A DNA stretch of 64,000 bases from Enterobacteriaceae bacterium 4M9 (GTDB lineage: Bacteria > Pseudomonadota > Gammaproteobacteria > Enterobacterales > Enterobacteriaceae). Under the pieces are notes generated by a model. The model saw nothing but the letters and a program-made list of their open reading frames with translations. It ran no database searches and had not been told where the DNA came from. The position numbers were made by a program, and so were the translations under genes. Of the stretch, positions 22,473 to 31,147 are shown in pieces. Location: NCBI GenBank assembly GCA_010092695.1, contig JAADJJ010000001.1, positions 1,736,001 to 1,800,000 on the forward strand. The letters are read 5' to 3'. Position 1 is the stretch's first letter. Every line of letters begins with the position of its first letter.

Positions 22473-22553
22473 GACTCGGCTTCGCCTCGCCCTTCGGGCG
22501 TCGCCGCGTAGCGGCTGCGTTGCCTCACTGGCGTTCGGCTCGAACCTGCGGCA

Positions 22554-22631
22554 GGTTCGAATCTCAGGCTTCAGTGGATAGCAAAAAGGCGCCTTTAGGG
22601 CGCCTTTTTACACTGGTGGGTCGTGCAGGAT
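22554..22631 (-). repeat. Proximal copy of the repeat, including the real tRNA-Lys 3' end
   Basis: This copy contains the genuine 3' end of tRNA-Lys (22614-22631), the tRNA operon terminator, and the segment up to TTCGAACC. Between the two copies (22473-22553) lies a GC-rich, hairpin-prone spacer with small palindromes such as CGCCCTTCGGGCG and CGAACCTGCGGCAGGTTCG. Confidence 0.85.
22583..22609 (-). terminator. Terminator of the Val-Val-Val-Lys tRNA operon
   Basis: AAAAAGGCGCC and GGCGCCTTTTT form an 11-bp stem around TTTAG with a T run on the minus strand, four bases past the tRNA-Lys CCA end. An identical hairpin is present in the distal repeat at 22424-22450. Confidence 0.9.
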
Positions 22632-22689
22632 TCGAACCTGCGACCAATTGATTAAAAGTCAACTGCTCTACCAACTGAGCTAACGACCC
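22614..22689 (-). tRNA. tRNA-Lys (anticodon TTT)
   Basis: A 76-base tRNA with CCA encoded. On the minus strand it starts GGGTCGTTAGCTCAGTTGG, has the anticodon loop CTTTTAA with anticodon TTT, and a TTCGAAT T-loop. It is the last gene of a four-tRNA operon corresponding to E. coli valU-valX-valY-lysV. Confidence 0.98.
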
Positions 22690-22693
22690 GAAA

Positions 22694-22769
22694 TGGTGGG
22701 TGATGACGGGCTCGAACCGCCGACCCCCTCCGTGTAAAGGAGATGCTCTACCAACTGAGCTAATCACCC
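22694..22769 (-). tRNA. tRNA-Val (anticodon TAC), copy 3 of operon
   Basis: A 76-base tRNA including CCA. The minus strand begins GGGTGATTAGCTCAGTTGG and carries the anticodon TAC in CCTTTACACGG. It is identical by eye to the two upstream copies and separated from tRNA-Lys by four bases. Confidence 0.98.
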
Positions 22770-22809
22770 ATTTCGGTACTGCTTTAATCATAAGCGCAAC
22801 TGGAGAATA

Positions 22810-22885
22810 TGGTGGGTGATGACGGGCTCGAACCGCCGACCCCCTCCGTGTAAAGGAGATGCTCTACCAACTGAGCTAATCACCC
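22810..22885 (-). tRNA. tRNA-Val (anticodon TAC), copy 2 of operon
   Basis: Identical by eye to its neighbours, with anticodon TAC and encoded CCA. It is separated by 40 bases from the next copy in the transcript. Confidence 0.98.
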
Positions 22886-22928
22886 AATTCTCGTTACTGC
22901 TTATTCACACTGCGGAGCACCAGATTAA

Positions 22929-23004
22929 TGGTGGGTGATGACGGGCTCGAACCGCCGACCCCCTCCGTGTAAAGGAGATGCTCTACCAACTGAGCTAATC
23001 ACCC
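22929..23004 (-). tRNA. tRNA-Val (anticodon TAC), first gene of operon
   Basis: First tRNA after the operon promoter. Anticodon TAC, CCA encoded, 76 bases. The GC-rich start GGGTGATTAGC is intact. The set is divergent from gltX, as in E. coli. Confidence 0.98.
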
Positions 23005-23313
23005 CCGCTGTGTGGAGTCGCATTATAGGGATAGCGGAAAATGAGTCAACGCATTTTCCTCAGTTTTTGTTTATTCGTTGTAAAATTAGTCAACCGGCTG
23101 ACTACAGTGCCGTCTGTGTATGATTTGTCAACAAATTGAGTCGCCTGCGGCAATGTTTCACTTCAGAACGACGGTGAAAACCAGCCAGATAACGCTGCCT
23201 GGCATAAATGACCGGGTCCACGTTGAGGAATCAGCACAGGGTGGTAGAATGTTGCCCACTCTCTTTTCCAGGCTTGCCGGTTCCCGGCATTTTTACGTTA
23301 TAAAGGCCGTTTA
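23005..23313. promoter_or_regulatory. Divergent intergenic region tRNA operon / gltX
   Basis: 309 bases with the tRNA promoter at the left and the gltX leader at the right. Two short open frames on the + strand have no ribosome-binding site or family resemblance and are not called. gltX is preceded by AAAGGCCGTTTA, a modest ribosome-binding site. Confidence 0.6.
23022..23049 (-). promoter_or_regulatory. Sigma-70 promoter of the tRNA-Val/Lys operon
   Basis: On the minus strand TTGACT (23049-23044) and TATAAT (23027-23022) are 16 bases apart, and transcription would start a few bases before the first tRNA-Val. A consensus -10 with near-consensus -35 fits a strong stable-RNA promoter. Confidence 0.85.
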
Positions 23314-24726
23314 ATGAAAATCAAAACCCGCTTCGCTCCCAGCCCGACCGGCTATCTGCACGTTGGTGGTGCCCGTACTGCGCTTTATTCCTGGCTTTTT
23401 GCCCGCAACCACGGCGGTGAGTTCGTGCTGCGTATTGAAGATACCGATCTGGAACGCTCCACCCAGCAGGCGATTGACGCCATCATGGATGGAATGAACT
23501 GGCTGAGCCTGGACTGGGATGAGGGTCCGTACTATCAGACCAAACGTTTTGACCGCTATAACGGCGTGATTGACGAAATGCTGGAAGCGGGCACGGCTTA
23601 TAAATGCTACTGCTCCAAAGAGCGCCTGGAGAAGCTGCGCGAAGACCAGATGGCAAAAGGCGAAAAGCCGCGTTATGACGGCCACTGCCGCCACAGCCAC
23701 GAAGAGCACGCTGCCGATGAGCCGTGCGTAGTGCGTTTTGCTAACCCGCAGGATGGTTCGGTGATTTTTGACGACCAGATTCGCGGCCCGATTGAGTTTA
23801 GCAACCTGGAGCTGGATGACCTTATCATCCGCCGCACCGACGGTTCCCCGACGTACAACTTCTGTGTGGTTGTTGACGACTGGGATATGGAAATCACCCA
23901 CGTTATTCGCGGTGAAGACCACATCAACAACACGCCGCGCCAGATAAACATCCTCAAAGCGCTGGGCGCGCCGGTACCGCTGTACGCACACGTTTCTATG
24001 ATTAACGGCGATGATGGCAAGAAGCTGTCTAAGCGTCACGGTGCCGTGAGTGTGATGCAGTATCGTGATGACGGCTACCTGCCAGAAGCGCTGCTCAACT
24101 ACCTGGTACGTCTGGGCTGGTCACATGGCGATCAGGAGATCTTTAGCCGTGAAGAGATGATAAAACTGTTCACTCTCGGTGCTGTCAGCAAATCTGCCAG
24201 TGCGTTTAATACTGAGAAGTTGCAGTGGCTTAACCATCATTACATCAACACGCTGGCACCAGAATATGTGGCGACGCATCTGCAATGGCACATTGAGCAG
24301 GAAAATATCGATACCCGCAACGGTCCACAACTGGCTGACCTGGTGAAGCTGCTGGGCGAACGTTGCAAAACGCTTAAAGAGATGGCGGCAAGCTGCCGTT
24401 ACTTCTATGAAGACTTCAGCGAGTTTGATGCTGATGCGGCGAAAAAACACCTGCGGCCGGTGGCGCGTCAGCCGCTTGAGCTGGTGCGTGACAAGTTGTC
24501 CGCGATTGACGACTGGAGCGCGGAAAACATCCATCATGCTATTCAGGCAACCGCCGATGAGCTGGAAGTGGGTATGGGGAAAGTCGGTATGCCGCTGCGC
24601 GTTGCGGTAACCGGAGCAGGGCAGTCGCCGGGTCTTGACGTCACCGTGCACGCCGTTGGCAAAACGCGCAGCATCGCGCGTATTAACCAGGCACTGGCGT
24701 TTATCGCTGAGCGTGAGCAGCAGTAA
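23314..24726 (+). CDS. gltX: Glutamyl-tRNA synthetase
   Basis: Class I aminoacyl-tRNA synthetase that charges tRNA-Glu. The HIGH-equivalent motif is in [15 protein letters not shown] near residue 10 and the KMSKS-equivalent is KLSKRHG near residue 237. The Cys/His zinc-binding insertion typical of the E. coli-type enzyme is visible ([11 protein letters not shown] and CRHSHEEH). Length 470 is one less than in E. coli. The anticodon-binding helical domain occupies the C-terminal third. It is divergent from the tRNA operon and converges on yfeD with a terminator between them. Confidence 0.99.
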   Translation: MKIKTRFAPSPTGYLHVGGARTALYSWLFARNHGGEFVLRIEDTDLERSTQQAIDAIMDGMNWLSLDWDEGPYYQTKRFDRYNGVIDEMLEAGTAYKCYCSKERLEKLREDQMAKGEKPRYDGHCRHSHEEHAADEPCVVRFANPQDGSVIFDDQIRGPIEFSNLELDDLIIRRTDGSPTYNFCVVVDDWDMEITHVIRGEDHINNTPRQINILKALGAPVPLYAHVSMINGDDGKKLSKRHGAVSVMQYRDDGYLPEALLNYLVRLGWSHGDQEIFSREEMIKLFTLGAVSKSASAFNTEKLQWLNHHYINTLAPEYVATHLQWHIEQENIDTRNGPQLADLVKLLGERCKTLKEMAASCRYFYEDFSEFDADAAKKHLRPVARQPLELVRDKLSAIDDWSAENIHHAIQATADELEVGMGKVGMPLRVAVTGAGQSPGLDVTVHAVGKTRSIARINQALAFIAEREQQ

Positions 24727-24741
24727 CCACAAAAAACGGCG

Positions 24742-24766
24742 AGGCCTCCTGCGGGAGGCCTTTTTA
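24742..24766. terminator. Bidirectional terminator between gltX and yfeD
   Basis: AGGCCTCC and GGAGGCCT pair around TGCG with TTTTT after on the + strand and a run of A before, giving U tracts in both directions. It overlaps the last codons of yfeD on the minus strand. Confidence 0.85.
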
Positions 24767-25156
24767 TTGCCCGTCTTCTCCCGTTAATCCCAGGCGGCGG
24801 ATAATGCCGCCGATGCCTTCGCGATACAGCAGAGTATGAAGCTGTTCCCGCTCGCTATCGCTAAGCTGGCGTAGCGAGGCAAGCCACAGGTATTCAAGGC
24901 TGTCACCTTTTACCGCGTACTGGCTTTCTGGTTCGGCCATACGCGGCTGTTGGGCATTGCGCATCAGCGGTGTGTTCATCAGATATTCACGCACGTCTTC
25001 GTCCACGTGAATAACATGAGCACGACCGCCTTTCACGCCCGGCAGGGTCGAGGTTTTCCAGCCAAACTTCCTGACCCAGCGGTTCAGCGCCTGCGGTGTA
25101 TAGCCCGTTAGCTCGGCTAGCTCCTGTGGCGTCATTTTATGTTTAAAGTTCATCAT
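24764..25156 (-). CDS. yfeD: YfeD, predicted DNA-binding protein
   Basis: A 130-residue protein with an N-terminal helix-turn-helix of the YfeC/YfeD type: MTPQELAELTGYTPQALNRWVRKFGW, then PGVKGGRAHVIHVDEDVREYL. The C-terminal half ends in LLYREGIGGIIRRLGL, the same pattern as its neighbour YfeC, so the pair arose by tandem duplication. Targets are unknown. The ATG overlaps the yfeC stop codon (ATGA, four bases), so translation is coupled. Two adjacent ATGs are possible starts; the first is used here. Confidence 0.9.
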   Translation of the reverse strand: MMNFKHKMTPQELAELTGYTPQALNRWVRKFGWKTSTLPGVKGGRAHVIHVDEDVREYLMNTPLMRNAQQPRMAEPESQYAVKGDSLEYLWLASLRQLSDSEREQLHTLLYREGIGGIIRRLGLTGEDGQ

Positions 25157-25515
25157 GTGATTTCGGCATCGCGGATACCCAGCCGTAACAGCAGACCGCT
25201 GATGCCTTCACGCAACAAAAATGAAGTCATCTGCTTATGCTCTGCGGGGGTTATCTCCTTAAGAGAGTTAAGTAACAGACTTTCAAGAGAGGTATCACTG
25301 GACTTGTAGCTGGCCGCGTCTTCGGCCATGCGCTGTGCGCTGAGAATAAAATTGCGCACGCGCTCATCCACATGAATCAGACGGGCCTTTCCTCCCTGAA
25401 CGCCTGGACGAGGGGAGGTTTCCCATTCTTCCTTGCGAACCCATTTATTAATGGTTTGACGACTGTAGCCAGTCATTGATGCCAGCTCTTCCGGCGTCAT
25501 TCTGTCCCTGAACAC
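25153..25515 (-). CDS. yfeC: YfeC, predicted DNA-binding protein
   Basis: A 120-residue paralogue of YfeD. The helix-turn-helix is clear: MTPEELASMTGYSRQTINKWVRKEEW, followed by PGVQGGKARLIHVDERVRNF. A variable middle (AEDAASYKSSDTSLESLL) joins a C-terminal helix pair with LLREGISGLLLRLGIRDAE. The structure suggests a winged or MerR-like DNA-binding head with a helical oligomerisation tail; the target is not known. The promoter must lie in the AT-rich 25516-25680 stretch, which it shares with the divergent tRNA-Ala promoter. Confidence 0.9.
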   Translation of the reverse strand: MFRDRMTPEELASMTGYSRQTINKWVRKEEWETSPRPGVQGGKARLIHVDERVRNFILSAQRMAEDAASYKSSDTSLESLLLNSLKEITPAEHKQMTSFLLREGISGLLLRLGIRDAEIT

Positions 25516-25679
25516 TAGGAGTCTTCCTTATACGTTAACGTCATGATATTACGGATTCATATTAATACGTCATATTACTCGAATCTGTGACATGTTTAAC
25601 TACAACCAACGGAAACTGAAGAAAAACTGATGAATGTGGTGTCTTTTTCAGCGGTTGAACGAGGAGGGCGAAAATGCCG

Positions 25680-25708
25680 TTGACACCAGAACAGGGAATT
25701 CTTATTAT
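25680..25708 (+). promoter_or_regulatory. Strong sigma-70 promoter of the tRNA-Ala pair with GC-rich discriminator
   Basis: TTGACA at 25680-25685 and TATTAT at 25703-25708 are exactly 17 bases apart. The following GCCGCCCG is a GC-rich discriminator, the feature associated with ppGpp/stringent control of stable RNA promoters. The first tRNA-Ala starts 32 bases after the -10. Confidence 0.88.
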
Positions 25709-25740
25709 GCCGCCCGTCAACGCGACAGAGTGTTTACGTT

Positions 25741-25816
25741 GGGGCTATAGCTCAGCTGGGAGAGCGCCTGCATGGCATGCAGGAGGTCAGCGGTTCGATC
25801 CCGCTTAGCTCCACCA
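25741..25816 (+). tRNA. tRNA-Ala (anticodon GGC), first copy
   Basis: 76 bases with encoded CCA. The anticodon stem-loop CTGCATGGCATGCAG shows anticodon GGC and the acceptor stem is GGGGCTA/TAGCTCC. It corresponds to the E. coli alaX-alaW pair. Confidence 0.98.
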
Positions 25817-25859
25817 AACCTTCCCAGGGTTTGAAGGGTAAATACAAGAGATGTCCGTC

Positions 25860-25935
25860 GGGGCTATAGCTCAGCTGGGAGAGCGCCTGCATGGCATGCA
25901 GGAGGTCAGCGGTTCGATCCCGCTTAGCTCCACCA
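25860..25935 (+). tRNA. tRNA-Ala (anticodon GGC), second copy
   Basis: Identical by eye to the first copy and 43 bases downstream. The pair is one transcript ending in the hairpin that follows. Confidence 0.98.
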
Positions 25936-25940
25936 ATTTA

Positions 25941-25967
25941 AACCCTCGCTTTACGGCGGGGGTTTTT
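25941..25967 (+). terminator. Terminator of the tRNA-Ala pair
   Basis: AACCCTCGC and GCGGGGGTT pair (one wobble) around TTTACG and run into TTTT, five bases beyond the second tRNA. Confidence 0.85.
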
Positions 25968-26140
25968 TGCGTCTGCATTCACTTCTTTTTAAACAGTTCG
26001 TAAAAGCGCGTCAGTTTTGCAGCAATTTTTGCCAGGATGGTAATAAAAGTGCGGCTTTTGTGTGACTTCTTGCCTGGTGTTATTAATAAAACTATTATTT
26101 CCAGGGGTGATTTGCCCTTCTCTTTGGACATTAGAGCTCA

Positions 26141-28330
26141 ATGATGAGACACGCTTTTTTTTCGGTACGGAAATCGATAACGGCGGCAGTGCTGCTTTTG
26201 CCCCTTTTATTTCTCTCACGCACCTTGTCTCCACGCGCTGTTATTGATGGTAGCGAAATCTTTCTCACCTGGATGCCGCTGAGCGTCATCATGGCCATAC
26301 TGCTTATTTTTGGCAGGCTGGCCGTATTGCCACTGTTTGCCATTCTGGCGCTTTACTTGACGGCAATATTTCAGCTATCACCCCTGCAGATTATTGCTTT
26401 TATCCTCTGCCTGCTTGTGCCGACGCTTGCAGCCTGTGCGCTGCTGCGTGCGTTACTGGGTCCGCGCTGGCGCTATGGGTTACCCGGTAAAGGGCTGGGT
26501 GCGCGCCTGCTTTGGCTGGGGTTTATCACGCCCTGCGCCATTAAGTTCTGCATGTATTTTGCCGGCCAGTTAATAGTGTTCCCGCCGCAACTGGTGCATT
26601 ACTTTGGACACAGCACCACGCTCTACATCATTGTTGATACACTGGGCTTGACCGCAGCGGGGTTGATTTTCACCTTTCTCTTTTATTATCCGCTTCGCAT
26701 CATACTTAGCCCGGCGTTTGCCCGCGCCTTTATACGCCGAGCACTGACGCCGTGCTTTACAGCTGGCAAACGCGGCCTGGCGGTGGGCTGGCTGGTGATG
26801 CTGGTTGCGATGCTGATTACGCTGTGCTGGCCCACGCGCACCATTCTTATCTCTGGCTATCTGGTACCGCTGATTTTTATTGTGTTTACTCTCGGTATTC
26901 GTCTTTTCAGCGTGCAGACAATTCATCTGCTGTGGGCGTTTTCGACCTGGCTGTTGCTGACGTTCAGCGAGAACTTCCTCTATGGAGTACGCACCGGTAC
27001 GGCGCTGTCGTTTATCCTGGCGGTGTTTCTCTCTTTCACTGTTTGCCTGTTGTATATGGCTATCATGTACCGCAAAAGCATCTGGGCACGGCGTATTTTT
27101 TACGCACAGGCAATGACCGATCCGCTCACGCTGTTACCTAATTTGCGTGCGCTGGAGCGGCATGTTCTGGTGTATCCGCAGGGCACACTGTGTTGCCTGC
27201 GCATGAATAATCTTGAATTTCTCAGCCAGCATTACGGCATTACCATGCGTATTCACTGCAAGCGCCGGGTAACCCAGACGCTGCGCCCCTTGCTGCATGA
27301 CGGTGAGCGTGTTTTTCAGCTACCGGGCAGTGAACTGCTGATTTTCCTGCGTGGGCCGGAGCCACAGGCACGGTTAAGTTATATGGTTGATTTGCTTAAT
27401 AGTCGCAGGATTGACTGGCATGGCGACCAGCTGGACATTGAGTTTGGTGCCGCGTGGGGCAGTACTCACACGCTGGCGGGTGATGATATCCAGCGCATGT
27501 TAGGTCAGCTTAGCTGGTTAGCGGATAAGGCTTGTAGCACCACTCAGGTGCTGGGTTTAAACGATCGTGCTGAAGCCGTCTCAGATGTCACTTCCGAGCG
27601 CGTCCAGCTGCTACGCCAGGTTAAATCGGCCATTGAGAGCGGCAATTTGCACCTTTATGCACAGCCTATTCGCAACGAAGACGGAAAGGGCTACAGCGAA
27701 ATTCTCTGCCGCATGTTTGATGAAAAGGGCGACATGATCATGCCGGATAAATTCATCGCCATTGTGGCTGAATTTAATCTTAGTGCACGCTTTGATATGC
27801 AGATTCTGACCAAACTCCTTGGCTGGTTGCGCGACCATCCGCTCGACGGCAGTGAGACGCGTTTTTCCGTCAACCTGATGCCGCTCACGCTTATGCAAAA
27901 AGAGATTGGTCAGGATATTGTCGCGCTATTTGAAAGCTATGGCATTGCGCCGCAGGCAGTCATTATAGAAGTGACGGAGGCGCAGGCGTTTTCTGACTCG
28001 CAAACCAGTTTGCAGAATATCGCTCTGCTGCGCAGCCACGGTTTTCGAATTGCGATTGATGACTTTGGGACTGGCTATGCTAACTATGAGCGGCTGCGGG
28101 ATTTACGTGCAGACATCATCAAGATTGATGGTTGTTTTATTGCCGATATTACCAACAACAGTCTCGATGCCCAGATTGTGAAATCTATCTGCGATCTGGC
28201 TCATGCCCGTTCGTGGACGGTGGTGGCGGAATATGTCGAAACACAGGAGCAGCGCGAGCTGTTATTGGGGATTGGCGTGGACTATTTGCAGGGCTGGCTG
28301 ATTGGCAAGCCTGAGCCGCTGGCGGCATAA
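26141..28330 (+). CDS. pdeA: Cyclic-di-GMP phosphodiesterase PdeA (YfeA)
   Basis: A 729-residue inner-membrane protein, the same length as E. coli PdeA. The first ~320 residues hold about ten hydrophobic segments forming a membrane sensor. A degenerate GGDEF-like region (from MTDPLTLLPNLRAL to ~480) lacks the active GGDEF signature. The C-terminal EAL domain keeps its catalytic set: EIL in place of EAL (SEILCRMF), Asn in SVNLMPLTL, Glu in IIEVTEAQAF, DDFGTGYANYERL, Lys in IIKIDGCFI, Glu in VAEYVE and Gln in LQGWLIGKP. Active hydrolysis of c-di-GMP is therefore expected. Two adjacent ATGs open the gene and the ribosome-binding site is weak. It follows the tRNA-Ala pair and converges on nupC. 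Confidence 0.95.
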   Translation: MMRHAFFSVRKSITAAVLLLPLLFLSRTLSPRAVIDGSEIFLTWMPLSVIMAILLIFGRLAVLPLFAILALYLTAIFQLSPLQIIAFILCLLVPTLAACALLRALLGPRWRYGLPGKGLGARLLWLGFITPCAIKFCMYFAGQLIVFPPQLVHYFGHSTTLYIIVDTLGLTAAGLIFTFLFYYPLRIILSPAFARAFIRRALTPCFTAGKRGLAVGWLVMLVAMLITLCWPTRTILISGYLVPLIFIVFTLGIRLFSVQTIHLLWAFSTWLLLTFSENFLYGVRTGTALSFILAVFLSFTVCLLYMAIMYRKSIWARRIFYAQAMTDPLTLLPNLRALERHVLVYPQGTLCCLRMNNLEFLSQHYGITMRIHCKRRVTQTLRPLLHDGERVFQLPGSELLIFLRGPEPQARLSYMVDLLNSRRIDWHGDQLDIEFGAAWGSTHTLAGDDIQRMLGQLSWLADKACSTTQVLGLNDRAEAVSDVTSERVQLLRQVKSAIESGNLHLYAQPIRNEDGKGYSEILCRMFDEKGDMIMPDKFIAIVAEFNLSARFDMQILTKLLGWLRDHPLDGSETRFSVNLMPLTLMQKEIGQDIVALFESYGIAPQAVIIEVTEAQAFSDSQTSLQNIALLRSHGFRIAIDDFGTGYANYERLRDLRADIIKIDGCFIADITNNSLDAQIVKSICDLAHARSWTVVAEYVETQEQRELLLGIGVDYLQGWLIGKPEPLAA

Positions 28331-28358
28331 AAAAACGGGGCTATTCGCCCCGTTTTTT
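28331..28358. terminator. Bidirectional terminator between pdeA and nupC
   Basis: AAAAACGGGG and CCCCGTTTTT form a stem around CTATTCG with T runs in both directions. It directly abuts the pdeA stop and lies 14 bases from the nupC stop. Confidence 0.92.
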
Positions 28359-28371
28359 AGTGGTGGGTCGC

Positions 28372-29559
28372 TTACAGCACCAGGGCTGCGATTGATGCAG
28401 ACAGCACGCTCACCAGCGTAGAGCCGTACACCAACTTCAGGCCAAAGCGGGAAACCACGTTGCCCTGCTCTTCGTTCAGACCCTTAATCGCCCCGGCGAT
28501 AATGCCGATGGAGGAGAAGTTAGCAAACGACACCAGGAACACCGACAAAATGCCTTCTGCGCGTGGCGACAGTGAACCGGCCAGCTTCTGCAAATCCATC
28601 ATGGCAACGAACTCGTTGGCGACAAGCTTGGTGGCCATAATACTGCCAGCCTGAAGTGCCTCGGCGGCCGGGATCCCCATCACCCAGGCGACAGGCCAGA
28701 AGATATAGCCAAGAATGCTCTGGAACGAAATGCCCAGCACGGCGGCAAACAGGGCATTGAGCGCAGCAATCAGCGCGATAAAGCCAATCAGCATCGCGGC
28801 CACAATAATCGCTACTTTAAAGCCTGCCAGAATATATTCACCGAGCATTTCAAAGAAGCTTTGCCCTTCGTGCAGATTTGCCATTTGCAGGTTTTCTTCG
28901 CTGGCATCCACCTTATACGGGTTGATAAGCGACAGCACGATGAAGGTACTGAACATATTGAGCACCAGCGCGGCGACCACATATTTCGGGTCGAGCATGG
29001 TCATGTAGGCCCCGACGATGGACATCGACACGGTAGACATGGCCGTTGCTGACATGGTGTACATGCGGTTGCGCGACATCTTGCCGAGAATATCTTTATA
29101 GGCAATAAAGTTTTCCGACTGGCCCAGAATCAGCGAGCTGACGGCGTTGAACGACTCGAGCTTGCCCATGCCGTTGATTTTGGACAGCACGGTACCAATA
29201 AAGCGAATCACAACAGGCAGTATGCGGATGTGCTGCAGAATACCGATGAGCGCCGAAATAAAGATAATTGGGCAAAGTACCTTCAGGAAGAAAAATGCCA
29301 GTCCCTCGTCATTCATTTTTCCGAACACAAAGTTCGTTCCCTCGTTTGCAAAGCCGAGCAGCTTGTCAAACATCCCGGAGAACCCTTTTACGAAACCCAG
29401 GCCAACTTCCGAATGCAGGAAGAACCAGGCGAGAATCACTTCAATCACTAAAAGCTGTATAACGTAGCGAATGCGAATGCTTTTGCGGTCATGGCTGACC
29501 AGCAGAGCCAAAAGCGCAACGACGGCAAGCGCTAAAACGAAGTGCAGAACGCGGGACAT
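28372..29559 (-). CDS. nupC: Nucleoside permease NupC (H+ symporter)
   Basis: A concentrative nucleoside transporter (CNT family) that imports pyrimidine nucleosides and adenosine with protons. The 395-residue protein matches E. coli NupC (400) along its length. It shows [17 protein letters not shown] and the family signature [34 protein letters not shown], plus [13 protein letters not shown] and [14 protein letters not shown] gap of about five residues falls in a loop near residue 270. Ten or so hydrophobic segments are visible. GGAG precedes the ATG. It is divergent from mntH, and a partial CRP-like half-site (TGTGA at 29694-29698) lies upstream. Confidence 0.98.
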   Translation of the reverse strand: MSRVLHFVLALAVVALLALLVSHDRKSIRIRYVIQLLVIEVILAWFFLHSEVGLGFVKGFSGMFDKLLGFANEGTNFVFGKMNDEGLAFFFLKVLCPIIFISALIGILQHIRILPVVIRFIGTVLSKINGMGKLESFNAVSSLILGQSENFIAYKDILGKMSRNRMYTMSATAMSTVSMSIVGAYMTMLDPKYVVAALVLNMFSTFIVLSLINPYKVDASEENLQMANLHEGQSFFEMLGEYILAGFKVAIIVAAMLIGFIALIAALNALFAAVLGISFQSILGYIFWPVAWVMGIPAAEALQAGSIMATKLVANEFVAMMDLQKLAGSLSPRAEGILSVFLVSFANFSSIGIIAGAIKGLNEEQGNVVSRFGLKLVYGSTLVSVLSASIAALVL

Positions 29560-29855
29560 GGTGGCTCCAGAGTAGAGTCAGTAGTAATTTCGTTGCACAT
29601 TCTATGTAACAAAAGGCAAGAAAACGAGAGGAAACGCACAGTATTAACAAGTTGTGTCATGGTTTGTCAGAATGGTGAGCAGCAATACCTTTTTGTGATA
29701 TCAGGTAAAGAAGTGAAAACTTTATAAGAACTGCTAGAATCATTCATACTTGCTGAAGTTTTGTCTTCAGGCGTCTTTACAAAACATCGCCTTCCCATTC
29801 GGTTGTATCGTTCACGGCTATCAGAATAATCAGGAATCCCCTTTGTTGATGAACT

Positions 29856-29870
29856 TGATAATCATTCGCA
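29856..29870 (+). promoter_or_regulatory. Fur-box-like site upstream of mntH
   Basis: TGATAATCATTCGCA matches the 7-1-7 core TGATAATNATTATCA at 12 of 15 positions. Family knowledge: E. coli mntH is repressed by both Fur and MntR. The site lies 45 bases before the start codon. Confidence 0.65.
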
Positions 29871-29883
29871 TTTTGTTGGCATG

Positions 29884-29905
29884 AAACATAGCAAAGGCTA
29901 TATTT
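29884..29905 (+). promoter_or_regulatory. MntR box upstream of mntH
   Basis: AAACATAGCAAAGGCTATA(TTT) matches the E. coli mntH MntR operator (AAACATAGC on the left, GCTATGTTT on the right) with one change. It ends nine bases before the start codon and overlaps a possible promoter (TTGGCA at 29876, TATATT at 29899, 17-base spacing), which would leave almost no 5' leader. Confidence 0.8.
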
Positions 29906-29914
29906 GAGGCAAAA

Positions 29915-31147
29915 ATGACAAACAGTCGCATTGAGAGCGGTAGCGGGCGTGCAGCACGCAGACTCAGACTGGCGTTAATGGGGCCGGCGTTTATTGCGGC
30001 CATTGGCTATATTGACCCCGGCAACTTTGCCACCAATATTCAGGCCGGTGCCTCGTTTGGCTATCAGTTATTGTGGGTAGTGGTCTGGGCCAATCTGATG
30101 GCGATGATGATTCAGATCCTTTCTGCCAAGCTTGGGATAGCCACAGGTAAAAACCTTGCTGAACACATACGTGACCACTTTCCGCGCCCGCTGGTCTGGT
30201 TCTGGTGGGTGCAGGCAGAGATTATCGCCATGGCAACCGATCTGGCTGAGTTTATCGGTGCGGCTATTGGCTTCAAGCTCCTGCTTGGGGTTTCCTTACT
30301 CCAGGGCGCTGTGCTGACAGGCGTTGCGACGTTCCTGATTTTGATGCTGCAACGTCGTGGTCAAAAGCCACTTGAAAAAGTCATTGGCGGTCTGCTGCTG
30401 TTTGTCGCAGCGGCCTATATTGTCGAACTGGTTTTTTCCCAGCCGCAGCTTGCTGAGTTAAGCAAAGGCATGCTTATTCCATCTCTGCCCACCCGCGAAG
30501 CGGTCTTTCTCGCCGCCGGTGTGCTGGGTGCAACCATTATGCCGCATGTGATTTATCTGCATTCTTCTCTCACGCAGAACCTGCATGACGGGAATGCGAA
30601 AGAACGTTTCTCGGCGACCAAATGGGACGTATCCATCGCGATGGCGATTGCCGGGTTTGTGAATCTGGCGATGATGGCAACTGCCGCGGCGGCATTCCAC
30701 TATAGCGGCAATACGGGGGTGGCTGACCTTGATGAAGCCTACGTGACTCTCAAACCGCTGCTAGGTGACGGCGCGGCAACCATCTTTGGCCTGAGCCTTG
30801 TCGCCGCCGGGCTGTCGTCCACGGTGGTCGGTACGCTGGCAGGGCAGGTGGTGATGCAGGGTTTTGTGCGCTTTCATATTCCGCTGTGGGTGCGTCGCAC
30901 TATCACTATGCTACCGTCGTTTGTGGTTATCCTGATGGGGCTTGATCCCACGCGTATTCTGGTTATGAGCCAGGTGCTACTGAGCTTTGGGATTGCGCTG
31001 GCGTTAGTGCCGTTGCTGTGTTTTACCAGCAACCGTGCGCTAATGGGGGAACTGGTCAACGGCAGGACAGTGAATGCGCTGGGTTGGATTATTGCGGCCC
31101 TGGTGGTGGCGCTAAACGGCTGGTTGTTGATTGGCGTGGTATTGTGA
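29915..31147 (+). CDS. mntH: Manganese transporter MntH (NRAMP family)
   Basis: A proton-coupled Mn2+ (and Fe2+) importer of the NRAMP family in the inner membrane. The metal-binding motif [10 protein letters not shown] in helix 1 (residues ~31-40) and [11 protein letters not shown] in helix 6 are intact, with eleven hydrophobic segments overall. Length 410 is close to the 412 of E. coli MntH. TTGAGGC is the ribosome-binding site. The promoter region has MntR- and Fur-like boxes, so repression by manganese and iron is expected. The stop codon coincides with the first bases of a degenerate CRISPR repeat, and no separate terminator is seen. Confidence 0.98.
   Translation: MTNSRIESGSGRAARRLRLALMGPAFIAAIGYIDPGNFATNIQAGASFGYQLLWVVVWANLMAMMIQILSAKLGIATGKNLAEHIRDHFPRPLVWFWWVQAEIIAMATDLAEFIGAAIGFKLLLGVSLLQGAVLTGVATFLILMLQRRGQKPLEKVIGGLLLFVAAAYIVELVFSQPQLAELSKGMLIPSLPTREAVFLAAGVLGATIMPHVIYLHSSLTQNLHDGNAKERFSATKWDVSIAMAIAGFVNLAMMATAAAAFHYSGNTGVADLDEAYVTLKPLLGDGAATIFGLSLVAAGLSSTVVGTLAGQVVMQGFVRFHIPLWVRRTITMLPSFVVILMGLDPTRILVMSQVLLSFGIALALVPLLCFTSNRALMGELVNGRTVNALGWIIAALVVALNGWLLIGVVL

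Larger units (their letters stand above)
29560..29914. promoter_or_regulatory. Divergent nupC / mntH control region
   Basis: 355 AT-rich bases with no gene. The left part should hold the nupC promoter, with an incomplete CRP-like motif (TGTGATATCAGGTAAA near 29694). The right part carries Fur-like and MntR-like operators for mntH, listed separately. Confidence 0.65.

Noticed and set aside
27100..27560. Active diguanylate cyclase domain in PdeA
   Set aside because: The GGDEF-like region lacks the signature; only the EAL domain keeps its catalytic residues.
28372..29559. Deletion damaging NupC
   Set aside because: The protein is five residues shorter than in E. coli, but the gap is in a loop and all conserved motifs are intact.
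29560..29914. Manganese riboswitch in the mntH leader
   Set aside because: No yybP-ykoY-like structure could be recognised, and the operator layout suggests a short leader controlled by MntR and Fur.
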